The translations under genes and the position numbers were made by a program. From Cryobacterium flavum (GTDB taxonomy: Bacteria > Actinomycetota > Actinomycetes > Actinomycetales > Microbacteriaceae): a stretch of DNA of 64,000 nucleotides. The DNA lies in NCBI RefSeq assembly GCF_900103805.1, contig NZ_FNIB01000001.1, forward strand, positions 372,001 through 436,000, given 5' to 3'. Within the stretch, counting starts at the first letter, position 1. Each line of letters begins with the position of its first letter. Below the pieces are notes generated by a model. It saw nothing but the letters and a program-made list of their open reading frames with translations. It did not search any database and had not been told where the DNA came from. Below are positions 53,592 through 61,850 of the stretch, piece after piece.

Positions 53592-54446
53592 ATGTCGATC
53601 AACTCAGCCACCCCCGTTCTGGCCGAAGAGCCCGCCGTTCCCGTGCGCATCGCCACCAAGCGCACCATTCTTATGTGCAAGCCGCAGTTCTTCACCGTGG
53701 TCTACCGCATCAACCCGTGGATGGACCCGGCGCTGCCCACCGACACCTCGCTCGCCGTGAAGCAGTGGCAGACCCTCTATGACGCCTACATCGGCCTCGG
53801 CTTCGATGTGCACCTGATCGACCCGATCGACGGCCTGCCCGACATGGTCTACGCGGCCAACGGCGGTTTCGTCATCGATAACCAGGCCTACGGAGCCAAA
53901 TTCACCCATGTGCAGCGCCAGCCCGAAGGCCCCGCCTATATGGACTGGTTCGGCGCCAACGGCTTCGACGTGCGTGTACCCGTGGAGACCAACGAGGGCG
54001 AGGGCGATTTTCTGCTGGTCGGCGACGTCATCCTGGCCGGCACCGGCTTTCGCAGCGACTCGAACAGCCACGCTGAACTCTCGAATATCGCCGGCCGCCC
54101 GGTGATCACCCTGCGCCTGATCAACCCGAGTTTCTACCACCTCGACACCGCCGTGGCCGTGCTCGATGACACGAACATCGCCTACCTGCCGAGCGCCTTC
54201 GACGCGCCGAGCCTCGCCATTCTGCAGGAGCGCTACCCCGACGCCATCATCGTCACCGAAGAAGACGCCTCCATTCTCGGCCTCAACTCCTACTCCGACG
54301 GCTACAACGTCGTCATCGCCGCCCGCGCCAAAGACTTCGAACGCCAGCTGCGAGCTCGCGGCTACAACCCGATCGGCGTCGACCTGTCCGAACTGCTGCT
54401 CGGCGGCGGCGGCGTCAAATGCTGCACGCTCGAGCTGCGCCGATGA
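53592..54446 (+). CDS. arginine dihydrolase-like protein (DDAH/amidinotransferase superfamily)
   Basis: 284 residues. It has ILMCKPQFFTVVYRINPWMD, LPDMVYAANGG, SFYHLDTAVAVL and GGGVKCCTLELR. The His in FYHLD and the terminal Cys in VKCC supply the catalytic pair. Asn90 replaces the Asp found in arginine deiminases and dimethylargininases; this is the change reported to make cyanobacterial ArgZ hydrolyse arginine fully to ornithine, CO2 and ammonia. I recall ArgZ-like sequences sharing these motifs. A standard automatic name would be dimethylargininase. The rocD gene follows directly, so ornithine as product is logical. SD AAGGAG at 53582-53587. Confidence 0.75.
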   Translation: MSINSATPVLAEEPAVPVRIATKRTILMCKPQFFTVVYRINPWMDPALPTDTSLAVKQWQTLYDAYIGLGFDVHLIDPIDGLPDMVYAANGGFVIDNQAYGAKFTHVQRQPEGPAYMDWFGANGFDVRVPVETNEGEGDFLLVGDVILAGTGFRSDSNSHAELSNIAGRPVITLRLINPSFYHLDTAVAVLDDTNIAYLPSAFDAPSLAILQERYPDAIIVTEEDASILGLNSYSDGYNVVIAARAKDFERQLRARGYNPIGVDLSELLLGGGGVKCCTLELRR

Positions 54447-54475
54447 CCGCCCCCACCAACCTGAAGGAGCACGAC

Positions 54476-55732
54476 ATGACGACGAATCTGACAGACGCAC
54501 CCGCAGCATCCGTTTCGCCTGCAGCTACTGCCCTCATTGCCGAGGAAAGCGCGCACGCCGCGCACAACTATCACCCGCTGGAGGTCGTCGTCGCGACCGG
54601 CGACGGCGCCTGGGTAACGGATGTCGCCGGTCACCGCTACCTGGACTGCCTCGCCGCCTACTCCGCTGTGAACTTCGGCCACTCCAACCCGGTGCTGCTC
54701 GACGCTGCTCGTGCCCAGCTCGGCCGCATCACCCTCACCAGCCGGGCGTTCTACAACGACCAGCTCGGTCCGTTCGTGACCGCGCTCGCCGAACTGGCCG
54801 GCAAAGACATGGTTCTGCCCATGAACACCGGCGCCGAGGCCGTCGAATCCGGCATCAAGGTGGCCCGTGCCTGGGGCTACCGGGTCAAGGGCGTCGCGCC
54901 CGACCAGGCCAACATCATCGTGGCAGCCGGCAACTTTCACGGCCGCACCACCACCATCATCAGCTTCTCTGACGACGAGTCGGCCCGCGCCGGCTTCGGC
55001 CCGTTCACGCCCGGTTTTCGCACCGTGCCCTACGGCGATGCGGCCGCGCTCGAGGCCGCGATCGACGAGAACACCGTGGCCGTGCTGCTCGAACCGATCC
55101 AGGGTGAGGCCGGCATCGTCGTGCCGCCGGCGGCCTACCTGCCCGCAGTACGCGAGATCACCACGCGCCACAACGTATTGTTCATCGCCGACGAGATTCA
55201 GTCCGGCCTCGGCCGCACCGGCTCGACCTTCGCCTGCGACCTCGTGGGCGTCGTGCCCGACCTCTACCTGCTCGGCAAGGCCCTCGGCGGCGGCATCGTT
55301 CCCGTCTCCGCCGTCGTCGGCAACACCGACATTCTCGGTGTGCTGCACCCGGGCGAGCACGGCTCCACCTTCGGCGGCAACCCGCTCGCCGCAGCCGTCG
55401 GCCTGGCCGTCGTGAAGATTCTGGCCACCGGCGAATACCAGCAGCGCGCGACCGAACTCGGCGCGCGCCTGCACGCGGGCCTCGCCGAGCTCATCGGGCA
55501 CGGCGTGATCGAAGTGCGCGGCGTCGGCCTCTGGGCCGGCATCGACATCGATCCGTCGCTCGCTCCGGGCCGCGTCGTCTGCGAGGCCCTCCTCGCCCGT
55601 GGCGTGCTCGCCAAGGACACGCACGGGTCGACCATCCGCCTGGCACCGCCGATCGTCGTCTCCGCCGAGGACGTGGACTGGGCCGTCGAGCAACTGCGTC
55701 TCGTGCTGGCCGACCTCGCGGCTGCGAAGTAG
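54476..55732 (+). CDS. rocD: ornithine aminotransferase
   Basis: 418 residues, class III PLP aminotransferase. Motifs: NTGAEAVESGIKVARAWGY, EPIQGEAGIVVPP, ADEIQSGLGRTG and the PLP lysine in YLLGKALGGG. It converts ornithine and 2-oxoglutarate to glutamate semialdehyde and glutamate. ATG 54476 has AAGGAG 9 bp upstream; ATG 54443 overlaps the dihydrolase stop and is a less likely start. Forms an operon with the dihydrolase-like gene. Confidence 0.92.
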   Translation: MTTNLTDAPAASVSPAATALIAEESAHAAHNYHPLEVVVATGDGAWVTDVAGHRYLDCLAAYSAVNFGHSNPVLLDAARAQLGRITLTSRAFYNDQLGPFVTALAELAGKDMVLPMNTGAEAVESGIKVARAWGYRVKGVAPDQANIIVAAGNFHGRTTTIISFSDDESARAGFGPFTPGFRTVPYGDAAALEAAIDENTVAVLLEPIQGEAGIVVPPAAYLPAVREITTRHNVLFIADEIQSGLGRTGSTFACDLVGVVPDLYLLGKALGGGIVPVSAVVGNTDILGVLHPGEHGSTFGGNPLAAAVGLAVVKILATGEYQQRATELGARLHAGLAELIGHGVIEVRGVGLWAGIDIDPSLAPGRVVCEALLARGVLAKDTHGSTIRLAPPIVVSAEDVDWAVEQLRLVLADLAAAK

Positions 55733-55743
55733 GCGCGCTCCCG

Positions 55744-55860
55744 GGCAGAACGCATGACCGCGCCCGATCTGGGTGCGCGCTACGCCGGTTACCGTAGCGC
55801 GCATCCGTGTTTGGGGCGCGATCGCGCGCCGGCCGCCAATAGCAGCGCGTGCGTTCTGCC
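55744..55860. terminator. nested inverted repeats after rocD
   Basis: An outer stem GGCAGAACGCA / TGCGTTCTGCC (55744-55754 and 55850-55860) encloses a perfect GCGCGCTACG / CGTAGCGCGC hairpin (55775-55802) and a GCGCGATCGCGC palindrome near 55816. It begins 12 bp after the rocD stop. No gene was seen in 55733-55922. Confidence 0.45.
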
Positions 55861-55922
55861 GAAAGCGGATGCCCCCGCGTGACGGCCCGGCTCCACGCTG
55901 TGGCGGCCATAGGCTGAAGGGC

Positions 55923-56885
55923 ATGTACACCGACCTGCCCGAAGCCGAACTCCGCGCCTATCGCAGTGGCCAGGCCGACCCGGCCGACTTCGATGCCTTC
56001 TGGGCCGAGACGCTCGCCGAGGCCGATCGGCATCCGCTTGATGTCACCGCCACGAAGGTCGACGCCGGTCTGGAAACGCTCGAAGTCTTCGACGTGACTT
56101 TCCCCGGGTTCGGTGGGCAGCCGATCAAGGCCTGGCTGCGAGTGCCCGCCGGCGCGCGTCGCCCGCTGCCGACCGTCGTGCAGTTTCACGGTTACGGCCG
56201 GGGACGCGGGCAGAGCTTCGAGAACCTACTGTGGGCATCCGCCGGGTTCGCGCATTTCGAGATGGACCTGCGCGGGCAGGGCTGGGGCGGTAGCACGGGC
56301 GACACGGTCGACGACGCCGGGAGTGGCCCGCAGGTACCCGGTTTCATGACGCGCGGCATCGACTCGCGTGAGACCTACTATTACCGCCGCGTTTTCACCG
56401 ATGCCGTGCGCGCCGTCGCGGCGGCCCGCAGCCTGGCGCTCGTCGATGAAACCCGGGTGGGCCTGGTCGGCACCAGCCAGGGCGGCGGTATCGCGCTCGC
56501 CGTGGCTGGGCTCGTGCCCGACCTCGCCGCGGTCGTCGCGCGCGTACCGTTTCTGTGTGACTTTCCGCGGGCATCCGTCATCACCGACGCGCTGCCGTAT
56601 CGGGAGCTCGGCCAGTACCTCGCCACCAACCGGCTCAAGGTAGTGCGGGTGCACGACGTGCTCGCCTACTTCGATGGCGTCAACTTCGCCAAGCGCGCGA
56701 CGGCGCCGGTGACCATGACGGCCGCCCTGATGGACCCGATCTGCCCGCCGTCGACAGTGTTCGCGGCCTACAACAACTATGCCGGCCCAAAGCAGATCAC
56801 CGTCTGGCCGTACAACGGCCACGAGGGCGGCGCCTGGGAAGACGACGCTCTCGCCCTGCGTGCGTTCCGCGAACACCTCGGCTAG
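55923..56885 (+). CDS. CE7-family carbohydrate esterase (acetylxylan / cephalosporin C deacetylase)
   Basis: 320 residues. The CE7 signature FHGYGRGRGQSFENLLW is present, as are RGQGWGGSTGD, the catalytic Ser in VGTSQGGG, Asp in LMDPICPPST and His in NGHEGG. It removes acetyl groups from xylo-oligosaccharides or related sugars, normally intracellularly; no signal peptide is seen. ATG 55923 has a TAGGCT box 7 nt upstream. Confidence 0.88.
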   Translation: MYTDLPEAELRAYRSGQADPADFDAFWAETLAEADRHPLDVTATKVDAGLETLEVFDVTFPGFGGQPIKAWLRVPAGARRPLPTVVQFHGYGRGRGQSFENLLWASAGFAHFEMDLRGQGWGGSTGDTVDDAGSGPQVPGFMTRGIDSRETYYYRRVFTDAVRAVAAARSLALVDETRVGLVGTSQGGGIALAVAGLVPDLAAVVARVPFLCDFPRASVITDALPYRELGQYLATNRLKVVRVHDVLAYFDGVNFAKRATAPVTMTAALMDPICPPSTVFAAYNNYAGPKQITVWPYNGHEGGAWEDDALALRAFREHLG

Positions 56886-56911
56886 GCCTTGTTGCCGGCA
56901 TGGAGCGGCAG

Positions 56912-56924
56912 TACCATTTTGGTA
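56912..56924 (+). promoter_or_regulatory. antitoxin operator overlapping -10 box and start codon
   Basis: TACCA-TTT-TGGTA is a perfect dyad covering TACCAT and reaching the first base of the ATG at 56924. A leaderless antitoxin gene could repress itself by binding it. Confidence 0.45.
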
Positions 56925-57130
56925 TGGCTATCAACGTGCGCATCCCGGAGGAACTCGACCGTCAACTTGAGGCACTCGCGACGGCGCAACACGTGTCGAA
57001 GCACGCGCTGCTCCTGCAGGGCGCAACCCTGATTGTCGACCGTTATTCGCGGCGCAACGAAATCGAATCCGGCCTGCAATTCGTGCTCACCCACGACGCC
57101 GAGTTGCTGCAGCGCCTCGAAGACGCGTGA
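56924..57130 (+). CDS. ribbon-helix-helix-like antitoxin
   Basis: 68 residues. MAINVRIPEELDRQLEALA is the ribbon-helix-helix opening of type II antitoxins. GTG/TGA overlap (GTGA) couples it to the downstream Doc gene. The ATG lies 6 nt after TACCAT. It would bind its own operator and neutralise the toxin. Confidence 0.75.
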   Translation: MAINVRIPEELDRQLEALATAQHVSKHALLLQGATLIVDRYSRRNEIESGLQFVLTHDAELLQRLEDA

Positions 57131-57498
57131 CCCAGTACCTGGAGGTCGCCGATGCGCTGCAGGTGACCGAGCGCTACGGCTTCTACGTGCGGGACGCTGG
57201 CCTGCTCGCGTCTGCACTCGCCCGGCCGTCGGCGTCCATGTTCGGAACGGATGCCTACGCGACCTTTGATCGAAAGGCCGCGGCCCTTCTCGAATCTCTC
57301 GTGCGCAATCATCCGCTGGTCGATGGAAACAAGCGCACAGGCTGGACCCTCATGGTGCTCTTTCTCTGGATCAACGGGTATGCCCACGATTTCACCACCG
57401 ATGAGGGTTTCGATTTCGTGATTGGCGTCGCCGAAGGGGTCGTCGACCTCGACGAATCTGAAAAGCGGATCGCGGCGCATCGCGTCACGCGTTCGTAG
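57127..57498 (+). CDS. doc: Fic/Doc-family toxin (death-on-curing)
   Basis: 123 residues. The catalytic loop NHPLVDGNKRTGW matches the HPxxxGNKR variant of Doc, which has Lys where AMP-transferring Fic proteins have Gly. Doc phosphorylates elongation factor Tu, halting translation, when its antitoxin is absent. Coupled to the RHH antitoxin by a GTGA overlap. The AHDFTTDEGF helix is retained. Confidence 0.85.
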   Translation: MTQYLEVADALQVTERYGFYVRDAGLLASALARPSASMFGTDAYATFDRKAAALLESLVRNHPLVDGNKRTGWTLMVLFLWINGYAHDFTTDEGFDFVIGVAEGVVDLDESEKRIAAHRVTRS

Positions 57499-57520
57499 CT
57501 CGCCGCCGACTGTCTGCGAC

Positions 57521-58894
57521 TTACGAGACCGTCTTCCGTGGCGCAGGCTTCACCGGCGTGGTCGTGACGACAGCGGATGCACTCACCGACTCCTTGCGCA
57601 CGGCCGGCTCCCGCACGGGAGCCTTGCGTACCGGAGCAGCCGCGGCGGCGGCGACCAGGGGCGACACCACCGGCTGCAGCCGGGACAGCTGGGTCACGTG
57701 GCCCGGGTTCAACTCCTCGAGTGCATTCACGCCGAGCAGGCGCATGGTGCGCGTGATCTGCTCCGAGAGGATCGCAATGGTGCGGTCGACGCCCGCTTCA
57801 CCGCCGGCCATGAGGCCGTAAAGGTAGGCGCGGCCGATCATCGTGTAGCGGGCGCCGAGCGCGACGGAGGCGACGATGTCGGCACCGCTCATGATGCCCG
57901 TGTCGAGGTGCACCTCGGTGTGGGCACCGACCTCGCGGGCGATCTGCGGCAGCAGGTGGAACGGAATCGGTGCACGGTCGAGCTGGCGACCGCCGTGGTT
58001 CGAGAGGGTGATGCCGTCAACGCCGAGGTCGACGAGGCGCTTGGCATCGTCCAAGTTCTGCACTCCCTTGACCACGATTTTTCCGGGCCACTGGGCCTTG
58101 ATCCAAGCCAGATCGTCGAAGGTCACGGTCGCATCGAACATGGAGTCGATCAGTTCGCCGATGGTGCCGCTGGACCGGTCGAGGCTCGCAAAGGAGAGCG
58201 GCTCGGTGGTGAGAAAGTTGATCCACCATTCCGGTCGCGGGATGGCGTTGATGACAGTGCCGAGGGTGAGCGCTGGTGGAATCGAGAAGCCGTTGCGCTT
58301 GTCGCGCAGTCGGGCGCCGGCCACCGGCACATCGACCGTGACGAGCAGGGTGTCGAACCCGGCCTTTTTGGCTCGCTCGACCAAGGCCATCGACCGGTCG
58401 CGGTCCTTCCACATGTACAGCTGAAACCAGTTGCGGCCGGTGGGGTTGGCGGCCTTGACGTCTTCGATCGACGTCGTTCCCATGGTTGACAGAGCGAACG
58501 GAATGCCGGCCCGCCCGGCGGCGCGCGCCCCGGCGATTTCACCCTCGGTCTGCATCATGCGGGTGAAGCCGGTGGGCGCGATGCCGAACGGCTGCGAAAC
58601 GGGGGCACCGAGCACGTCCCAGCTGGTGGACACGGTCGACACGTCGCGCAGAATGGCCGGATGAAACTCAATGTCTTCGAAACCCTGGCGGGCCCGGCCG
58701 AGTGAGATCTCGGCCTCCGCGGCACCCTCGGTGTAGTCGAAGGCGGCCTTCGGAGTGCGCCTTTTGGCGATCGCACGCAGGTCGGCGATCGTGAGGGCCG
58801 CGTCGAGGCGGCGCTTCTTCGCGTTGAGCTCCGGAGCCTTGAACTTCATCAGCGGTGCCAGGTCTTTGATCCTGGGGATACGTCGTTGAACCAT
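57521..58894 (-). CDS. lldD: FMN-dependent L-lactate / alpha-hydroxyacid dehydrogenase
   Basis: 457 residues. TIM barrel with [15 protein letters not shown], the FMN-contacting [30 protein letters not shown] and the catalytic His in [13 protein letters not shown]. It oxidises L-lactate to pyruvate. The C-terminal 60 residues are Ala/Pro/Lys/Arg-rich and unusual for the family. ATG 58894 is 7 bp from the stop of the upstream GntR gene. Confidence 0.88.
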   Translation of the reverse strand: MVQRRIPRIKDLAPLMKFKAPELNAKKRRLDAALTIADLRAIAKRRTPKAAFDYTEGAAEAEISLGRARQGFEDIEFHPAILRDVSTVSTSWDVLGAPVSQPFGIAPTGFTRMMQTEGEIAGARAAGRAGIPFALSTMGTTSIEDVKAANPTGRNWFQLYMWKDRDRSMALVERAKKAGFDTLLVTVDVPVAGARLRDKRNGFSIPPALTLGTVINAIPRPEWWINFLTTEPLSFASLDRSSGTIGELIDSMFDATVTFDDLAWIKAQWPGKIVVKGVQNLDDAKRLVDLGVDGITLSNHGGRQLDRAPIPFHLLPQIAREVGAHTEVHLDTGIMSGADIVASVALGARYTMIGRAYLYGLMAGGEAGVDRTIAILSEQITRTMRLLGVNALEELNPGHVTQLSRLQPVVSPLVAAAAAAPVRKAPVREPAVRKESVSASAVVTTTPVKPAPRKTVS

Positions 58895-58901
58895 GGTCGT
58901 C

Positions 58902-59627
58902 CTATCGTGTCGTGGGGCTGGCAGTGGTGGAAGTGAGATGGGTCTCGGCGTAGTACCCCGAGATGTGGGCGTGCACCGCGAGGCGGGCGGCATCCGCTTG
59001 ACCGGCCAGAACGGCATTGAGAATGCCGCGATGCTCGAGCCTGAGACGAGCGGATGTTGCCGGCCAGCTCGCGAGGCCCGCCGCGCCCGCCCGCGCGTAC
59101 CCCTCAATTGCGCTGCGGAGGCCGGCCATGGTCGCCGTGATGACCTGGTTGCCGTTCGCTTCGGCGAGCGAGAGATGGAACTGGGTGTCGAGGGCGAGGA
59201 ATTCTGCTTCGGTGAGGGTCTCACTTTCCATCGCGGTGAGGATTTGCGCTGATTCGGTGAGGTCGACCTGGACCTCGGCCAGTTCGGCGACGATTGATCC
59301 CTCCAGGATGAGGCGGGTTTTGACCACGTCCGCGACCTCAAAGCCCTGGGCCGCAACCTGCAGGCGCATGAGCGCCGACATGCCGCCGCCGGGTCGTGCG
59401 ACGATGATCGCGCCGGCCGAGGGCCCCGAGCCGACGGCGGTGCGAATGAGCCCGAGCACCTCGAGCACCCGCAGCGCTTCGCGCACGCTGGAACGGCCGA
59501 CGCCGAGATCTGCTGCCAGGGTGCGCTCTGGCGGGAGGTGATCGCCCGGGCTCAGGCGACCCTCGAGCAGGTCGAGCTCCACGGCGTCGAGCACGATCTG
59601 CCAGGCGCGCGGGGTGATCTCGGTCAT
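58902..59627 (-). CDS. lldR: FadR-subfamily GntR regulator, LldR-like
   Basis: 241 residues. The N-terminal winged helix [22 protein letters not shown] is followed by an FCD effector domain with metal-ligand-type residues ([21 protein letters not shown]). It is upstream of lldD in one operon, and its start is near a TGGTCTGACCA operator. Repression of lactate use until lactate binds is inferred. Confidence 0.85.
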   Translation of the reverse strand: MTEITPRAWQIVLDAVELDLLEGRLSPGDHLPPERTLAADLGVGRSSVREALRVLEVLGLIRTAVGSGPSAGAIIVARPGGGMSALMRLQVAAQGFEVADVVKTRLILEGSIVAELAEVQVDLTESAQILTAMESETLTEAEFLALDTQFHLSLAEANGNQVITATMAGLRSAIEGYARAGAAGLASWPATSARLRLEHRGILNAVLAGQADAARLAVHAHISGYYAETHLTSTTASPTTR

Positions 59628-59645
59628 GCTGTCCTCTTGATCTCG

Positions 59646-59660
59646 TGTGGTCTGACCACA
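59646..59660 (-). promoter_or_regulatory. LldR/FadR-type operator
   Basis: TGTGGTC-T-GACCACA is a perfect 15-bp palindrome fitting the FadR-type consensus TnGTnnnACnA. It directly adjoins a TACTCT -10 (minus strand) of the lldR-lldD operon. Confidence 0.6.
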
Positions 59661-59717
59661 GAGTACACGATTTTCTCGCGGATTGCGGATACAGTTTCAG
59701 CCAACCCGAGAGAGACC

Positions 59718-60467
59718 ATGACCCCTGCACCCCAGCTCATCGACTTGAAACTGCCCGACGGGCCGGGTGGCAGCGCCGGCCTGAAAGCCGTGCTCGCGAT
59801 CCCGGCCGGCGATGGCCCCTGGCCCGGAGTCGTGCTCGTGCATGAGGCGTTCGGCCTCACCGACGTGATGCGCCACCAGGCCGTCAGAATGGCCGAGGCC
59901 GGATACCTGGCGCTCATGCCCGACCTCTTCACCGAGGGCGGAACCCGCAAGTGCCTCGTCGGCACCTTTCGTGCTCTGTCGGCCGGTGCCGGCCGGGCTT
60001 TCGTCGACATCGAGTCGGCGCGCGTGTTTTTGAGTGAACGCGGCGACTGCACCGGACGCATCGGTGTTCTCGGTTTCTGCATGGGTGGCGGGTTCGCCCT
60101 CGCCACGGCGACGCGCGGCTTCGACGTCTCCTCGGTCAACTATGGTCGGCTCCCGAAAGACCTGGACGATCACCTGCTCGGCGCCTGCCCGATCGTCGGT
60201 AGCTTCGGCGGCGCGGACCGCTCTCTGGTCGGCGCGGCAGCCGCCCTCGATTCATCCCTGGCGAGGCTGGGCATCGAGCACGACGTCAAGGAATACCCGG
60301 GTGCCGGCCACGCCTTTCTCAACGATGCCGAGACCGGGCCGCGGATGCTGCGCCCGATGCTGAAGCGCATTCTCGGTGCCGGCCCCGACCCGGTGGCCGC
60401 CGCCGCCGCGTGGACGCGTATCGAGGCGTTCTTCGGCGAACACCTTGGGGCGTCACAGAAGCCCTGA
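59718..60467 (+). CDS. dienelactone hydrolase family protein
   Basis: 249 residues. The Cys nucleophile is in GFCMGGGFAL, with His in GAGHAFLND and an acidic residue in ADRSL nearby. HEAFGLTDVMRHQAVRMAEAG is typical of the family. ATG 59718 is preceded by GAGAGAG. The gene is divergent from lldR. The natural substrate is unknown; the enzyme may act on lactones or small esters. Confidence 0.82.
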   Translation: MTPAPQLIDLKLPDGPGGSAGLKAVLAIPAGDGPWPGVVLVHEAFGLTDVMRHQAVRMAEAGYLALMPDLFTEGGTRKCLVGTFRALSAGAGRAFVDIESARVFLSERGDCTGRIGVLGFCMGGGFALATATRGFDVSSVNYGRLPKDLDDHLLGACPIVGSFGGADRSLVGAAAALDSSLARLGIEHDVKEYPGAGHAFLNDAETGPRMLRPMLKRILGAGPDPVAAAAAWTRIEAFFGEHLGASQKP

Positions 60468-60511
60468 CCTGGCTGGCGGCTGGTAGCCTCCAACAGACCC
60501 AAGGGGACCCC

Positions 60512-61843
60512 ATCGCCAAACGCTCGACCATTATCGCCATCGTCACCGTCGCATCCGTTGTCACGATCGGCGGCGTGGCCACCGCGCTCGCGCTGACACC
60601 GCAAACCGGCTCCGACACCACGCTCACCCTGCGCGTCTGGGACGAGCAGGTCGCGCAGTCCTACGAAACGTCGTTCGCGGCGTTCGAAGAAGCCAACCCG
60701 GGCATCGACGTGGCGGTGAACGTCGTGCCGTGGGCCGACTACTTCACCAAGCTGCGCGTTGACGTGGCCGGCGAGACCGCCGACGACGTGTTTTGGGTGA
60801 ACGCCGGCAACTTCGCCGACTATGCCGTCAACGGTAACCTCGTAAATGTAACGGATGCCCTTGGCGAGGCCGCGCAGACCAACTGGCAGCCCAGCGTCAT
60901 CGGTCAGTACACCCTGAACGGCGCGCTCTGGGGAGTGCCCCAGCTCGCCGACCCCGGCATCGGGCTGTATTACAACGAAGAACTCCTGTCGGTGGCCGGC
61001 ATCGACCCGGCCACCGTCGGTGAACTGCATTGGGATCCCGCCGCCGGCGAGGACACCCTGCTGCCGGTGCTGCAGAAACTCACCGTCGACGCCAACGGCA
61101 ACACCGCCGACAGCGCGGCCTTCGACCCCGCGCAGATCGTGCAGTACGGCTACAACGCGGCCAACGACCTCAACGCCATCTACCTCAACTATCTCGGCTC
61201 GAACGGGTCAGCGTTGCAAGACGGCGACGAGTTCGTGTTCGACACCGCCGAAGGCGCCGCGGCCTTTCAGTACGTGATCGACCTGATGAACAAGTACCAC
61301 GTGGCCCCATCGGCCGCCGACACCAACCTCAACGGCGACTTCGCACTCGACCAGTTTCTGCAGGGCAAGATGGCCCTGTTCCAGAGCGGCGTCTACAACC
61401 TCAGCAACGTGAACGAGGGGGCCGGCTTCGACTGGGGTGTGGCCGCGATTCCGTCTGGACCGTCCGGGGCGATCAGCGTCACCAACGGCGTCGTGGCCGC
61501 CGGCAATGCCGACTCGAAGCATCCGGAACAAACCCAAAAACTGCTGGAGTGGCTCGGCAGTACCGAGGGTAGTGCGGCGATCGGCGCCGACGGCTCGGCG
61601 TCGCCGGCCGTCATCGGTGCGCAGGCCAGCTATGTCGCGTCGTGGCAGGAGCAGGGCATCGACGTGAACGCGTTCATCGACGTGCTCGCCAACGGCAGTG
61701 TACAGGCGCCGCAGGGCGCGAAGTGGGCCGAGGCCTCCGACGCGTTCGAGTCGACCTTCGCCGAGATGTTCCTCGGCCGCATTCCCGTCGATGAGGCGTT
61801 GCGCACCGCGCAGGAAGCGGCCAACGCGGCCGTCGCCGGCTGA
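60512..61843 (+). CDS. extracellular solute-binding protein with an apparent ATC start
   Basis: 443 residues from ATC 60512. IAKRSTIIAIVTVASVVTIGG is the signal region, followed by LRVWDEQVAQSYETSFAAFEE, typical of sugar-binding family 1 proteins. No ATG, GTG or TTG lies between 60410 and the signal sequence; AAGGGGA (60501) sits at correct spacing before the ATC. The alternative GTG 60410 adds 34 residues inside the previous gene. There is no lipobox Cys, so it is unlikely to be a lipoprotein. No permease or ATPase is adjacent. Confidence 0.72.
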   Translation: MAKRSTIIAIVTVASVVTIGGVATALALTPQTGSDTTLTLRVWDEQVAQSYETSFAAFEEANPGIDVAVNVVPWADYFTKLRVDVAGETADDVFWVNAGNFADYAVNGNLVNVTDALGEAAQTNWQPSVIGQYTLNGALWGVPQLADPGIGLYYNEELLSVAGIDPATVGELHWDPAAGEDTLLPVLQKLTVDANGNTADSAAFDPAQIVQYGYNAANDLNAIYLNYLGSNGSALQDGDEFVFDTAEGAAAFQYVIDLMNKYHVAPSAADTNLNGDFALDQFLQGKMALFQSGVYNLSNVNEGAGFDWGVAAIPSGPSGAISVTNGVVAAGNADSKHPEQTQKLLEWLGSTEGSAAIGADGSASPAVIGAQASYVASWQEQGIDVNAFIDVLANGSVQAPQGAKWAEASDAFESTFAEMFLGRIPVDEALRTAQEAANAAVAG

Positions 61844-61850
61844 GCGGCGG

